A model generated the notes under the pieces. It was given only the letters and a program-made list of their open reading frames with translations. It made no database searches and was not told the DNA's origin. This document shows, piece after piece, positions 1 through 9,381 of a stretch of 43,932 bases of DNA. The stretch comes from Gammaproteobacteria bacterium (GTDB lineage Bacteria; Pseudomonadota; Gammaproteobacteria; BMS3Bbin11), in the NCBI GenBank assembly GCA_030617565.1, contig JAUWVE010000001.1, forward strand, positions 1-43,932, in the 5' to 3' direction. The stretch's first letter is position 1, and each line of letters starts with the position of its first letter. A program made the translations under genes and the position numbers.

Positions 1-316
1 CATTGTCTTTCAGGTTAATGAAAAACTGGGCTGTCGCAGAATGGGGGTCGTTGGTGCGGGCCATTGCGATAGTGCCACGGTCATTTCCCAGGCCGTTATC
101 AGCTTCATTTTCTACAGGATCAAACGTTTGTTTCTGAATCATGCCCGGCTCAAAGCCGCCACCCTGAATCATGAAGTTTGGAATGACACGATGAAAAATC
201 GTATTGTCAAAGAAACCATCCTCAATATATTTCTTGAAGTTAGCTGCGGTTATCGGGGCTTTGTCGGCATCCAGTTCTATAGTAATGCTGCCGTGGTTTG
301 TTTCTATTTTGATCAT
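1..316 (-). CDS. ppiB: Peptidyl-prolyl cis-trans isomerase, cyclophilin type (partial)
   Basis: Cyclophilin that catalyses cis-trans isomerisation of prolyl bonds during protein folding. The reverse strand reads from ATG at 316 (MIKIETNHGSITIELD) through FHRVIPNFMIQGG, the cyclophilin core with the catalytic Arg, to TAQFFINLKDN, where the window begins, so about 105 N-terminal residues are present and the C-terminus lies outside. There is no signal peptide, which fits cytoplasmic PpiB rather than periplasmic PpiA. It is divergent from cysS, the same arrangement as ppiB-cysS in E. coli. The family call is secure; the symbol rests on the missing signal peptide and the neighbour. Confidence 0.93.
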   Translation of the reverse strand, partial: MIKIETNHGSITIELDADKAPITAANFKKYIEDGFFDNTIFHRVIPNFMIQGGGFEPGMIQKQTFDPVENEADNGLGNDRGTIAMARTNDPHSATAQFFINLKDN

Positions 317-345
317 GATTAATTTTAGCCTATAAAAAACGAAAA

Positions 346-354
346 ATTATAACA
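346..354 (-). promoter_or_regulatory. Candidate extended -10 promoter of ppiB
   Basis: On the reverse strand the sequence reads TGTTATAAT: a perfect TATAAT with the TG of an extended -10 element. It sits about 30 bases upstream of the ppiB start, which predicts a leader of roughly 23 bases. No good -35 box is visible at 17 bases, as is common for extended -10 promoters. This is inference from the sequence only. Confidence 0.4.
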
Positions 355-414
355 TGAGAGTTTGGCTGCTATTAAGTGATGTAAGGTTTTTACCTGTCCC
401 TGCTGTGTCTATGG

Positions 415-443
415 TTATCCTTTTCCGGTAAAATTTGCATAAT
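415..443 (+). promoter_or_regulatory. Candidate sigma70 promoter of cysS
   Basis: TTATCC (415-420), a 17-base spacer and CATAAT (438-443) lie 35 bases before the cysS start. The -10 box matches five of six consensus bases and the -35 box three of six. No clear Shine-Dalgarno sequence precedes cysS. The position is plausible and the match is moderate. Confidence 0.33.
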
Positions 444-477
444 TACAACCTTGTCCCAGATTGCCTGATTCCTGCGT

Positions 478-1872
478 ATGCTTAAAATTTATAATAGTCT
501 CACTCGCAAAAAAGAAATATTCACCCCAATAGTCCCCGGCAAGGCCGGTATCTATGTCTGTGGCATGACAGTGTACGACCTGTGTCATATCGGTCATGCC
601 AGGGTAATGGTCGTTTTTGACCTGGTGACCCGTTACCTTCGCAACAGGGGCTATGAAGTGACCTATGTGCGAAATATTACCGATATTGATGACAAGATCA
701 TTGCCCGGGCAATTGAGAATAAGGAAAGTATCAAGACACTGACTGGGCGCTTTATAGACGCCATGCACGAGGACACAGACAGACTGGGTGTTTTGCGTCC
801 CGATTCTGAGCCCAGAGCAACACGGCACATGGGTGAAATCATTAGCTTAATAACTAAGTTGATGGCGAATGGTTATGCCTATCAAACAAAAAGCGGTGAC
901 ATCTGCTTTCGTGTTCGCAAGTTTGAAGAGTATGGGAAGCTATCAGGTGAGTCACTGGATGATTTACAGGCCGGTGCTCGTGTAGAGGCTGAAACTAGTA
1001 AAGATGACCCTCTGGATTTTGTCCTTTGGAAGCAGGCAAAGGAGGGTGAACCCAGCTGGCCATCAGAGTGGGGCGATGGCCGTCCCGGCTGGCATATCGA
1101 GTGCTCGGCGATGTCTATGAGTAGCCTGGGTGAAAATTTCGATATCCATGGAGGCGGGCAGGATCTCCGTTTCCCTCATCATGAGAATGAAATCGCCCAG
1201 TCCGAATGCGCTACCGGTCATCCCTTTGTCAATCTCTGGATGCACAATGGTTTCGTGCGTATAGACGATGAGAAAATGTCAAAGTCGTTGGATAATTTCT
1301 TTACTATCCGTGATGTCCTGGACAGCTACCATCCCGAGATTCTTCGCTACTTTATTATCAATAGTCACTATCGCAGCCCGCTGAACTATAGTGACGAGAC
1401 ACTGGATCAGTCAAAGGCTGCCCTGGAAGGTTATTACCTGGCGCTGGATGGTCTGGATATTGACGATGTGGTACTGGATGACGAAATCTCTGCACCTTTT
1501 CTTGCTGCCATGGATGATGACTTTAATACACCAGAGGCCCTGTCCGTGCTGTCGGCATTAAGGCGGGATATCAATACAGCACGTCAATCTGGTGACCAGG
1601 CAAAGGCCCTGTTCCTGGCAGGGCAGCTGAAGGCACTGGGCGCTATCCTCGGACTGTTCCAGCTTCAACCGATTGAGTTCCTGCGTGGTATCTCAGGTGA
1701 CGGCCAGTCAGGGGGGCTTTCTAACATGGAGGTCGATGCCCTGGTTGAAGAGAGAACCCGGGCCCGCGCGGAGAAAAACTGGGCAAGAGGGGATGAGATC
1801 AGGGATATTCTCAATGCAGAAGGCATTGTGCTTGATGACAGCGCTGGTGGCACGCGCTGGCGCAGGGAGTAG
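478..1872 (+). CDS. cysS: Cysteinyl-tRNA synthetase
   Basis: Class I aminoacyl-tRNA synthetase that charges tRNA-Cys in the cytoplasm. The 464-residue product is close to the E. coli length (461). Visible family marks are the zinc Cys28 in CGMTVYD, the HIGH signature at residues 37-40, the WHIECSAM and HHENEIAQ segments that complete the zinc site, and KMSKS at 266-270. The C-terminal anticodon-binding region ends in GGTRWRRE, typical of CysS. The ATG at 478 gives the usual N-terminus (MLKIYNSLTRKKE). It is divergent from ppiB and followed by an unrelated outer membrane gene after 107 bases. Confidence 0.98.
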   Translation: MLKIYNSLTRKKEIFTPIVPGKAGIYVCGMTVYDLCHIGHARVMVVFDLVTRYLRNRGYEVTYVRNITDIDDKIIARAIENKESIKTLTGRFIDAMHEDTDRLGVLRPDSEPRATRHMGEIISLITKLMANGYAYQTKSGDICFRVRKFEEYGKLSGESLDDLQAGARVEAETSKDDPLDFVLWKQAKEGEPSWPSEWGDGRPGWHIECSAMSMSSLGENFDIHGGGQDLRFPHHENEIAQSECATGHPFVNLWMHNGFVRIDDEKMSKSLDNFFTIRDVLDSYHPEILRYFIINSHYRSPLNYSDETLDQSKAALEGYYLALDGLDIDDVVLDDEISAPFLAAMDDDFNTPEALSVLSALRRDINTARQSGDQAKALFLAGQLKALGAILGLFQLQPIEFLRGISGDGQSGGLSNMEVDALVEERTRARAEKNWARGDEIRDILNAEGIVLDDSAGGTRWRRE

Positions 1873-1979
1873 CCAGCCCGATTTAGTGATAAATACATGT
1901 ATAATGCTCCAAACCTGAAGAAGCATATTCTCGGCTGTAGCAACTATATTCTAATTCTAGCGATTTACCGGTACTAAAA

Positions 1980-3335
1980 ATGAAAAAAAATATCCGTTTG
2001 TCAGGCTTATTCAAGAAGTCTCTTCTTTCATCCTTGTTGATTGCAAGCATTGCAGTGCCTGTTCAACTATCTGCGCAGGTGGTTGCACTGGATAGAGGAA
2101 AGGATATTGGTGAAAAACGGACCGGCTGGTTGCCTTATCTCTTTGCTTCTGAATCACTGGGCACGGCGATTGGCGCCGGCGCTTTTACCGCTGGTGGTAA
2201 GCTGCAGCCGCAGTCCAGCCTGTTTGGTACAGCTTTTGTTACGTCGAATGAATCAGCACTAGTTTCCGGCGCATGGAGCAACCACCGATTTGGCAAATCC
2301 CGTTTTTTCTTTGATGGCTGGGCACTGGCAGACCATTTTACTGATCAGCGTTTCTATCTCGGGCAGAATGTCGATCCGGGAAAACCCCGATCAGGAAGTA
2401 ATGATTCTGACCCTGAGAACTACGTTACCGGGATAAGTAATGAGGTAACACTCAATGCTACCCTGAAGTATCGTTTGCCGATTGGCAGTCTTAAAGATGA
2501 CCCGATTTCGGTCTATCACCTGTACCAGGGCTTACTGGAATCCGGACCTAAGGGTGGCGATACCTGGAACCCGATGACCAGCGGTCAGACTACATTGGCT
2601 GCTAAATTCTTTTATACCTACCGTGATCTTGATGAGTTCGTTTTTAATGAACTGGAGAATGCGCCTGTCGAAGAAGAGGTATTTGCCAAAACAAATGGTC
2701 TTGAGTTCTGGCTTGAATATGATAATACCGATTTTCCGCGCAACCCGACCCGAGGCAGTCGCCAGCTGCTAAAAGTGACTAGTGATTTTGGCTGGGGACA
2801 AAGCAGTGAAAGCTGGACTAACCTGGAAGCTGACTTCACCAAGCATTTCTACCTGGGTAAATCCAAATGGTTCCGTCAGAAATCGCTGGCATTAAATTTC
2901 TGGACTTCTAATACACCAAGCTGGGAAGTCGCAGCTGATGGCGAAATTAGTCATCAACCACCACCTAATTATGGTTCCAGTCTGGGTGGTTATGACCGTA
3001 TGCGCGCCTATCCGACAGGACGTTTCCATGACAAGTCTGCAGTCTATTATTCTGCTGAACTGCGTTTTATTCCACAAACACAGCCTCTGAGAGATTTGCC
3101 AATACTTAACTATTTTGAAATTGACTGGTGGCAGCTGGTTCCATTTGTTGAGGCAGGGCGAGTCAGTGATGAATATAATGGCGACCTTTTCTTCAAAGAT
3201 TTGAAAGTCGATGCAGGTATCGGTTTGCGACTAATGGCCTTCCGTACAGTGGTCAGACTCGACTGGGCAGTGTCCGAGGAAGGCAACTCTGTCTGGGCCA
3301 TGATTTCGCAGCCATTCTCACGCCAGGGCAACTGA
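1980..3335 (+). CDS. Short Omp85-superfamily outer membrane beta-barrel protein
   Basis: The 451-residue product starts with a signal peptide (KK near the N-terminus, hydrophobic core, likely cleavage after Ala32 in QLSA). The remainder alternates aromatic and polar residues in beta-strand fashion. FPRNPTRGSR followed by strands, then a GGYDRMRAYPTGRF loop near residue 340, resembles the surface antigen (D15/Omp85) barrel domain and its conserved loop. No POTRA domains are present, so it is not BamA or TamA; it belongs with the barrel-only members. The last strand ends ISQPF with five further residues. Function is unknown in detail; an outer membrane location is well supported. It appears monocistronic. 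Confidence 0.75.
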   Translation: MKKNIRLSGLFKKSLLSSLLIASIAVPVQLSAQVVALDRGKDIGEKRTGWLPYLFASESLGTAIGAGAFTAGGKLQPQSSLFGTAFVTSNESALVSGAWSNHRFGKSRFFFDGWALADHFTDQRFYLGQNVDPGKPRSGSNDSDPENYVTGISNEVTLNATLKYRLPIGSLKDDPISVYHLYQGLLESGPKGGDTWNPMTSGQTTLAAKFFYTYRDLDEFVFNELENAPVEEEVFAKTNGLEFWLEYDNTDFPRNPTRGSRQLLKVTSDFGWGQSSESWTNLEADFTKHFYLGKSKWFRQKSLALNFWTSNTPSWEVAADGEISHQPPPNYGSSLGGYDRMRAYPTGRFHDKSAVYYSAELRFIPQTQPLRDLPILNYFEIDWWQLVPFVEAGRVSDEYNGDLFFKDLKVDAGIGLRLMAFRTVVRLDWAVSEEGNSVWAMISQPFSRQGN

Positions 3336-3570
3336 TTCTAGCTAGCGAAACCCTTTCCTGTAGTAGTTATAGGGTCTTTTTTGCCTGATTCTGTTGTTAC
3401 AGCAGAAAATAGTGCAAAAAAGGCCTGTTTATCTATTGACCGCGCACACTCTTATTAGTAAGTTCTAATATTTCGTATAGTCAAACAAAATCAGTATTTT
3501 GTCCGTATGCAATGATGATGCGGAAGCTGATAGCTGATCAGCGGAATATTCATTATTTGAGGGGAAGTAA

Positions 3571-5304
3571 GTGGAATTAACCGGTGCAGATATCCTGGTA
3601 AAGGCGCTGGCGGATGAGGGTGTAGAATATCTTTTCGGCTATCCGGGCGGCGCAGCCTTACACATCTATGATGCACTTTATCGACAGGATAAGGTGAAGC
3701 ACATACTTGCGCGTCATGAACAGGGTGCAGGCCATGCCGCAGACGGTTTTGCCCGTTCCAGCGGCAAGCCGGGTGTGGTTCTGGTGACATCAGGTCCGGG
3801 TGTGACAAATGTCGTTACGCCAGTTGCTACGGCGCATATGGACTCTATTCCAATGGTTATTATTACTGCCCAGGTTCCTTCCCACCTGATCGGTGATGAT
3901 GCGTTCCAGGAGGTTGATGCCATTGGTATAACACGCCCCTGCGTGAAGCATAATTTCCTGGTCAAAGATGTTCGTGATCTTGCTGCGACGATCAAAAAGG
4001 CCTTCTATGTTGCGACATCAGGCAGGCAGGGGCCAGTTGTCGTCGATATACCGAAGGATATTACTGCCGAAAAGACAGAATACGTTTATCCAAAAAGTAT
4101 CAGTATGCGTTCCTATCAACCAGTGACTGAGGGTCATTCGGGCCAGATACGGAAGGCAGTTCAATTACTGCTTGACGCAAAACGACCTGTCATTTATTCC
4201 GGTGGTGGAATAATCTCGGCAAATTGCAGTGATAAGCTCACTGAGCTGGTTCGTTTACTCGGCTACCCGTGCACGAATACTTTAATGGGGCTGGGTGCGT
4301 TTCCGGCCGATGATCCGTTGTTTGTCGGCATGTTGGGTATGCACGGAACCTATGAGGCAAATCTGACCATGCATGAATGTGATGTCATGCTCTGCCTCGG
4401 TGCACGTTTTGATGATCGGGTAACCGGCGATACAAATAAGTTCAGCCCTTATGCAAAGATCATACATGTCGATATAGACCCTTCATCTATAAGCAAGACA
4501 ATTTCAGCAGACATTCCTGTAGTCGGTTCAGTGGATGTCATCCTTGACGAAATGATCCGTCAGATCAAGGAATCAGGCCGTAAGCCGGATGCTGAGGAGC
4601 TACAGAAGTGGTGGCAGCAGATTGATGGCTGGCGCAAGGTTGACTGCCTGGCTTATGACCATGACAGCGAAATTATTAAGCCGCAATTCGTCATTCAAAA
4701 ATTGTACGAAACAACTCAGGGTGATGCTTTTGTCACCTCCGATGTCGGGCAGCACCAGATGTTTGCCGCACAATACTACAAATTTAACGAGCCACGCCGT
4801 TGGATAAATTCCGGGGGGCTGGGTACCATGGGTTTCGGGCTGCCTGCTGCGATGGGAGTACAATTTGCCCACCCTGACGCGACTGTAGCCTGTGTGACAG
4901 GTGATGGAAGTATTCAAATGTGCCTGCAGGAGCTTTCAACCTGTAAGCAATACGATTTACCGTTGAATATTATCAACTTGAATAACAGATACCTTGGAAT
5001 GGTTCGTCAATGGCAGGAATTTTTCTATGATCGCCGTTACTCCAATTCCTATATGGATGCCCTGCCTGATCTGGTTAAGCTGGCTGAGGGTTATGGCCAT
5101 GTCGGGATAAAGATTGAGAAGCCTGCAGATGTAGAAGGCGCTCTGAAAGAGGCCCTGTCTGACAAATCAAGATTGTATTTCCTTGATTTTATTACTGACC
5201 AGACTGAGAACGTCTACCCAATGATTGCGGCGGGAAAAGGGCATCATGAAATGCATCTTTCGCCCAGGAATGGTGATGATGATGACGAAAGGGAGCTGGC
5301 CTAG
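3571..5304 (+). CDS. ilvB: Acetolactate synthase, large catalytic subunit
   Basis: Thiamine-diphosphate enzyme that condenses two pyruvates, or pyruvate and 2-oxobutyrate, in the first common step of valine, leucine and isoleucine synthesis. The 577-residue protein shows the N-terminal ThDP domain with the catalytic Glu50 (ARHEQGAGHAADG), a central FAD/PP domain (GARFDDRVTGD), and the C-terminal ThDP motif beginning GDGS at 444 and running to the LNN at about residue 471. The start is GTG at 3571, supported by a GAGGGGA Shine-Dalgarno just upstream and by the family N-terminus MELTGADIL. It is followed, after an unusually long 160-base spacer, by ilvH and then ilvC. Confidence 0.97.
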   Translation: MELTGADILVKALADEGVEYLFGYPGGAALHIYDALYRQDKVKHILARHEQGAGHAADGFARSSGKPGVVLVTSGPGVTNVVTPVATAHMDSIPMVIITAQVPSHLIGDDAFQEVDAIGITRPCVKHNFLVKDVRDLAATIKKAFYVATSGRQGPVVVDIPKDITAEKTEYVYPKSISMRSYQPVTEGHSGQIRKAVQLLLDAKRPVIYSGGGIISANCSDKLTELVRLLGYPCTNTLMGLGAFPADDPLFVGMLGMHGTYEANLTMHECDVMLCLGARFDDRVTGDTNKFSPYAKIIHVDIDPSSISKTISADIPVVGSVDVILDEMIRQIKESGRKPDAEELQKWWQQIDGWRKVDCLAYDHDSEIIKPQFVIQKLYETTQGDAFVTSDVGQHQMFAAQYYKFNEPRRWINSGGLGTMGFGLPAAMGVQFAHPDATVACVTGDGSIQMCLQELSTCKQYDLPLNIINLNNRYLGMVRQWQEFFYDRRYSNSYMDALPDLVKLAEGYGHVGIKIEKPADVEGALKEALSDKSRLYFLDFITDQTENVYPMIAAGKGHHEMHLSPRNGDDDDERELA

Positions 5305-5464
5305 AATGGAACCTATGATCAAGTATAATTATTTCAGACTTGTTAAAATCGTCCATATTCTTCCCGAAGATCGCCGCAATAGAATGACTATTACGACTCA
5401 CTTCGTGAAAAATACGAACACAATTCCTGCGTCTGAATTTATTTAATCTAATCAAAGGTTCCAT

Positions 5465-5956
5465 ATGCGACACATAATATCCATATTGATGGAAAACGAA
5501 TCAGGGGCACTGTCCCGGGTAGCAGGTCTGTTTTCAGCTCGTGGTTATAACATCGAATCGTTGACTGTTGCACCGACAGAAGATGCAAGTTTGTCCCGCC
5601 TTACTCTGGTGACCAGTGGCTCGGACAGGGTGGTTGAGCAAATTACCAAGCAGCTGAATAAGCTGATCGATGTGGTGAAGTTGATTGATCTGGTCGAGAA
5701 CGAACATATCGAACGTGAGATCAGTTTGATAAAAGTTCGTGCGACGGGTGCTGGCCGGGATGAAATCTCACGTCTGGTTGAGATTTTTCGTGGCCGAATC
5801 GTGGATGTTACTGATACCAGTTTTACCATCGAAATGACTGGCAGCTGTGGTAAAATCGACGCCTTTTTGAAGGCTGTGCCAAATGACAGCATAATTGAAG
5901 TTGTCAGATCCGGCGTGCTGGGGATTGCCCGCGGTGAGAAAGGCTTACGTCTTTAA
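5465..5956 (+). CDS. ilvH: Acetolactate synthase, small regulatory subunit
   Basis: Regulatory partner of the upstream ilvB product; it stimulates catalysis and carries valine feedback inhibition. The 163-residue length is that of IlvH/IlvN. Residues 1-75 form the ACT domain (RHIISILMENESGALSRVAGLF, with the GYNIESL segment), and the second half (EREISLIKV, then FRGRIVDV) is the C-terminal ALS small-subunit domain. The ATG at 5465 has AAAGG about 7 bases upstream. Its stop precedes ilvC by 86 bases; that spacer holds a small GCCGG-TCTT-CCGGC hairpin (6006-6019) before the GAGGA ribosome site of ilvC. Confidence 0.96.
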   Translation: MRHIISILMENESGALSRVAGLFSARGYNIESLTVAPTEDASLSRLTLVTSGSDRVVEQITKQLNKLIDVVKLIDLVENEHIEREISLIKVRATGAGRDEISRLVEIFRGRIVDVTDTSFTIEMTGSCGKIDAFLKAVPNDSIIEVVRSGVLGIARGEKGLRL

Positions 5957-6042
5957 GCACCCACTACGACAAAATTTTACTATTTTTCATTTTTTATTTA
6001 TTTACGCCGGTCTTCCGGCCAGCTTAGTTTACGAGGATTATC

Positions 6043-7059
6043 ATGAAGGTTTATTACGACAAAGACGCTGATCTTTCTGTTATTAAAGGAAAGAAGATTG
6101 CCATTATTGGATATGGCTCACAGGGCCATGCTCACGCTAACAATCTTAAAGAGAGCGGGCTTTCCGTTGTCGTCGGGCTTCGTGAAGGCTCGGCCTCACG
6201 CGCCAAGGCTGAGGCAGCCGGACTGGAGGTAGCAAATATCGCAGATGCGGTTGCTATGTCCGACATCATCATGATACTCGCTCCAGATGAGAAACAGGCA
6301 GAGCTTTATAGCAACGAAATTGAGCCTAACCTGAAAGCGGGTGCAGCACTTGCCTTTGCGCACGGCTTTAATATTCATTTCGGTTATATCAAGCCCGATG
6401 AAAATATGGATGTGTTCATGGTTGCGCCAAAAGGACCTGGTCACCTGGTTCGTTCTACCTATACACAGGGTGGAGGTGTACCGACACTGATTGCCGTAGC
6501 ACAGGATGCGACGGGTAATGCCAAGGATGTCGCTATGGCCTATGCTTCAGCAAATGGTGGCGGACGAGCCGGTATCATTGAAACCAGTTTCCGCGAAGAG
6601 ACGGAAACCGATTTGTTTGGTGAGCAGGCAGTACTTTGTGGTGGTGCAACTGAGCTGGTGCGCGCAGGTTTTGAAACCCTGACGGAGGCTGGCTATGCAC
6701 CGGAAATGGCCTATTTTGAGTGCCTGCATGAGCTTAAATTAATTGTTGACCTTATGTATGAAGGCGGCATCGCAAATATGCGCTATTCTATTTCTAATAC
6801 CGCCGAGTACGGTGATCTGACTCGTGGTCCGCGTATTGTGACTGACGAAACGAAAGCCGAGATGAAAAAGATCCTTGGTGAAATACAGTCCGGCCAGTTT
6901 GCTAAAGAGTGGATGGATGAAAATGCCAGTGGCTGCAGCAATTTTTATGCACTGCGTGAAAAAGGTGAAAAACATCCCATCGAAGAAGTCGGAGCCAAAC
7001 TGCGCGATATGATGCCGTGGATTTCTGCCAATAAGATTGTTGATAAGACAAAGAACTGA
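6043..7059 (+). CDS. ilvC: Ketol-acid reductoisomerase (class I, NADP-dependent)
   Basis: Second common enzyme of branched-chain amino acid synthesis; it rearranges and reduces acetolactate or acetohydroxybutyrate. The 338-residue length marks the short class I form, unlike the long class II enzyme of E. coli. The Rossmann motif is at 23-30 (GYGSQGHA). The PKGPGH segment, the metal-binding EEETETDLFGEQ stretch and the C-terminal ECLHELKLIVDL knot helix are all present. GAGGA lies upstream of the ATG. It is third in the ilvB-ilvH-ilvC order, with psd following after 29 bases. Confidence 0.98.
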   Translation: MKVYYDKDADLSVIKGKKIAIIGYGSQGHAHANNLKESGLSVVVGLREGSASRAKAEAAGLEVANIADAVAMSDIIMILAPDEKQAELYSNEIEPNLKAGAALAFAHGFNIHFGYIKPDENMDVFMVAPKGPGHLVRSTYTQGGGVPTLIAVAQDATGNAKDVAMAYASANGGGRAGIIETSFREETETDLFGEQAVLCGGATELVRAGFETLTEAGYAPEMAYFECLHELKLIVDLMYEGGIANMRYSISNTAEYGDLTRGPRIVTDETKAEMKKILGEIQSGQFAKEWMDENASGCSNFYALREKGEKHPIEEVGAKLRDMMPWISANKIVDKTKN

Positions 7060-7088
7060 TCGGCTGCACGAACATCAGACATACGACT

Positions 7089-7742
7089 GTGAAGAAATCA
7101 TACCCGTTTTTTGCACGAGAAGGCTGGCCGTTTATTGCGGGCAGTCTGGCAATATCTATTGCAATCACCTTCGTCTGGGGATGGTTCTGGGCCTCCCCCT
7201 GGTGGCTGATAGCAATCTTTTGTATTCAGTTCTTTCGTGATCCGACTCGAAAGCTTGACGCCGGGCCTTATGATGTTGTTTGCCCGGCCGATGGGAAAGT
7301 TATATTTGTCGGCAAAATGAAAGACCCTTACCTTGACCGTGAAGTAACGAAAATTAGCGTGTTCATGAATGTATTTAACGTGCATTCGAACAAATCCCCG
7401 GTTAAAGGAGTAATTAAAAAGCGCTGGTATCGTCCCGGTTCCTTTGTCAATGCTGCCTTTGATAAGGCGGCAGAGGAAAACGAACAGAACGCCTTATGGA
7501 TAAAGACCGAAAATGATCTGGATATCACCTGTGTCCAGATTGCCGGCCTGGTTGCCAGGCGTATTCTCTGTTACGTGGATGAGGGGGATACACTGGAGCC
7601 CGGACAGCGTTATGGCTTTATTCGTTTCGGATCGAGAGTCGATCTCTATTTACCTGAAGGAACGGAAATGAAGGCAAGCATTGGTGATACAGTTAAATCC
7701 GGTCAGGATATTCTTGCCGTGTTACCGGAAAATCCAGCCTGA
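7089..7742 (+). CDS. psd: Phosphatidylserine decarboxylase proenzyme (short type)
   Basis: Converts phosphatidylserine to phosphatidylethanolamine at the inner membrane. The 217-residue length is that of the short Psd class, which has membrane segments near the N-terminus (about residues 14-45, rich in Ile and Trp). The self-cleavage site is RFGSRVD; Ser182 would become the pyruvoyl group, giving a beta chain of 181 residues and a short alpha chain. NVFNVHSNKSPV is the family catalytic segment. The start is GTG at 7089. Many bacteria have ilvBHC-psd-pssA; here pssA is absent and an rRNA methyltransferase follows. A GCCTG-AAAT-CAGGC hairpin overlaps the stop codon. Confidence 0.93.
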   Translation: MKKSYPFFAREGWPFIAGSLAISIAITFVWGWFWASPWWLIAIFCIQFFRDPTRKLDAGPYDVVCPADGKVIFVGKMKDPYLDREVTKISVFMNVFNVHSNKSPVKGVIKKRWYRPGSFVNAAFDKAAEENEQNALWIKTENDLDITCVQIAGLVARRILCYVDEGDTLEPGQRYGFIRFGSRVDLYLPEGTEMKASIGDTVKSGQDILAVLPENPA

Positions 7743-7797
7743 AATCAGGCAGTTCATATACCCCCTATGCATGGCATGATCTACGAAGGCACTCCCT

Positions 7798-8973
7798 ATG
7801 AAATCACTCATCCTCAAAAGCAAGGCAGGCAGGCGGTTTAAGCAGGGGCACCCATGGGTATTCAGCAACGAATTAGAAAAACCGGCTGAACGTCCGCAAG
7901 CAGGGGACATCGTCAGCCTGCGTCAGCAGGATGGAACATTCCTGGCTTATGGTTTTTATCACCCCAACTCGCTGATTGCATTTCGTGCATTGACAGGAAA
8001 AGAAGAACTGCCTGGCGAAGCCTTTTTTTCACAACTGATCGATCAGGCAATCTCACTAAGAAATAAGGTTTACCCGCAATCGAATGCCCGGCGTCTTATC
8101 CATTCTGAAAGCGACGGTCTGCCGGGACTGATTGTTGATCAGTTCGATGATGTATTGAGTGTGCAGGTAAACTCTGCCGGCATGGAACGTATCATTGATA
8201 TGATATTGTCTTTGCTCAAACAGAAGATGTCAGTAAAAAATATTGTCATGCGGAATGATTCCGCTCTTAGAAATCTGGAAGGTCTCAAACAGTACACCAG
8301 TATCTGGCAGTCGGATGAAAAAGAGGCAGCAGCTGATATTACGGAAAATGATATCCAATACCATGTTGATGTTTTCAATGGTCAAAAAACAGGCTTCTTT
8401 ATAGATCAGCGTGAGAATCGCCTTGCCTTCAGGCGTTTTATTGGGGAAGGTGATCGCGTTCTTGATGCCTTCTGTAATGATGGTGGGTTTGCTCTGAATG
8501 CCCTGTTTGCCGGTGCAGCACATGTCGATGCAGTTGATATCTCTGAATCAGCCCTGGCTAGAGCTGAGAAAAATGCCAGCCTTAATAATCTCAGTGAAAA
8601 GGTACAGTTCAGTAAAGTCGATGTAATGAAATGGCTGCCGGGCCTGAAACCGGAAACCTTGTATGACGTGGTTAATCTTGATCCACCGGCCTTTGCATCA
8701 AACCGTAAATCCATACCGGTAGCCCGCAAGGCTTACAGGAAATTGCATGGTTCAGCTATGCAGGTATTAAAGGCAGGCGGCATTCTTTCAACGGCTTGCT
8801 GTTCTCACCATATTTCTGAAGAAGATTTTCTTGATTCGATTCAACAGGCGGCCATTCGTAATGGGCGCCAGTGTCAGATGCTATTTCGCGGCGGCCCGCC
8901 GGCAGATCACCCAGTGCTACTGGCCATGCCAGAATCAGGCTATCTTAAATTTCATATTTTTCGAGTATTGTAG
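7798..8973 (+). CDS. rlmI: RlmI-like 23S rRNA cytosine-C5 methyltransferase
   Basis: SAM-dependent methyltransferase with an N-terminal PUA domain. The first 75 or so residues (GHPWVFSNELEKP, then GDIVSLRQQDGTFLAYGFY) are PUA-like. The SAM motif is VLDAFCNDGGFAL, the acidic residue after it lies in VDAVDIS, and the NLDPPAF motif has Asp at 295. ACCSHHI near the C-terminus is the region holding the conserved Cys of the RlmI/YccW group. The length of 391 matches RlmI (about 396). Methylation of m5C1962 is known for E. coli RlmI and is inferred here. The position 55 bases after psd suggests co-transcription. Confidence 0.85.
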   Translation: MKSLILKSKAGRRFKQGHPWVFSNELEKPAERPQAGDIVSLRQQDGTFLAYGFYHPNSLIAFRALTGKEELPGEAFFSQLIDQAISLRNKVYPQSNARRLIHSESDGLPGLIVDQFDDVLSVQVNSAGMERIIDMILSLLKQKMSVKNIVMRNDSALRNLEGLKQYTSIWQSDEKEAAADITENDIQYHVDVFNGQKTGFFIDQRENRLAFRRFIGEGDRVLDAFCNDGGFALNALFAGAAHVDAVDISESALARAEKNASLNNLSEKVQFSKVDVMKWLPGLKPETLYDVVNLDPPAFASNRKSIPVARKAYRKLHGSAMQVLKAGGILSTACCSHHISEEDFLDSIQQAAIRNGRQCQMLFRGGPPADHPVLLAMPESGYLKFHIFRVL

Positions 8974-8998
8974 TCGGAGAGTTCTCAGGAAGGTAATT

Positions 8999-9376
8999 AT
9001 GACAAACCCGGTTCTAACACTTCATGTTGTTGCAGCATTTTTAAGTATCTCCGGATTTATTTTTCGGGGTATTCTTCATCTGAGTAGTTCGGACCTGGTT
9101 AACAAAAAATGGCTGAAGATTTCTCCCCACGTTAATGACACGATACTGATTGTCAGCGCTATTGTTCTGCTCCAGCGAGCAGACCTGAATATCCTCGACA
9201 CACCCTGGCTGCAGGCCAAAATTGTTGCCCTGATTTTATACATCGCACTCGGCCTGATTGCATTTCGTTTTGCTAAAACAAGAATGGTTAGCCTTTTTGC
9301 ATGGATCGCGGCGATCTTTGTTTTTGCTTATATCGTGGGGGTCGCTATAACGAAGAGCCCGTTGGTTTTATTTTAA
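8999..9376 (+). CDS. SirB2-family small integral membrane protein
   Basis: The 125-residue product has four hydrophobic segments (about residues 4-22, 40-60, 70-90 and 97-118) and little else. The pattern (LHVVAAFLSISGFIFRG, then WLKISPHVNDTILIVSAI, then QAKIVALILYIALG) resembles the SirB2 family, whose biochemical role is not established. The ATG at 8999 is chosen over longer in-frame extensions into rlmI because AGGAAGG lies about 6 bases upstream. It is close behind rlmI (25 bases) and probably co-transcribed. The next gene is separated by an inverted heptad repeat array. Confidence 0.72.
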   Translation: MTNPVLTLHVVAAFLSISGFIFRGILHLSSSDLVNKKWLKISPHVNDTILIVSAIVLLQRADLNILDTPWLQAKIVALILYIALGLIAFRFAKTRMVSLFAWIAAIFVFAYIVGVAITKSPLVLF

Positions 9377-9381
9377 AAACA

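Noticed and set aside
3336..3570. Leader peptide and attenuator, or a sigma70 promoter, before ilvB
   Set aside because: No short frame rich in Ile, Leu or Val and no terminator/antiterminator pair. TTGACC at 3436 has only a 3-of-6 match at the -10 position 17 bases on.
5225..5446. Open frame overlapping the end of ilvB
   Set aside because: Its first part is a shadow of ilvB in another phase; only the spacer part is worth noting, as a finding.
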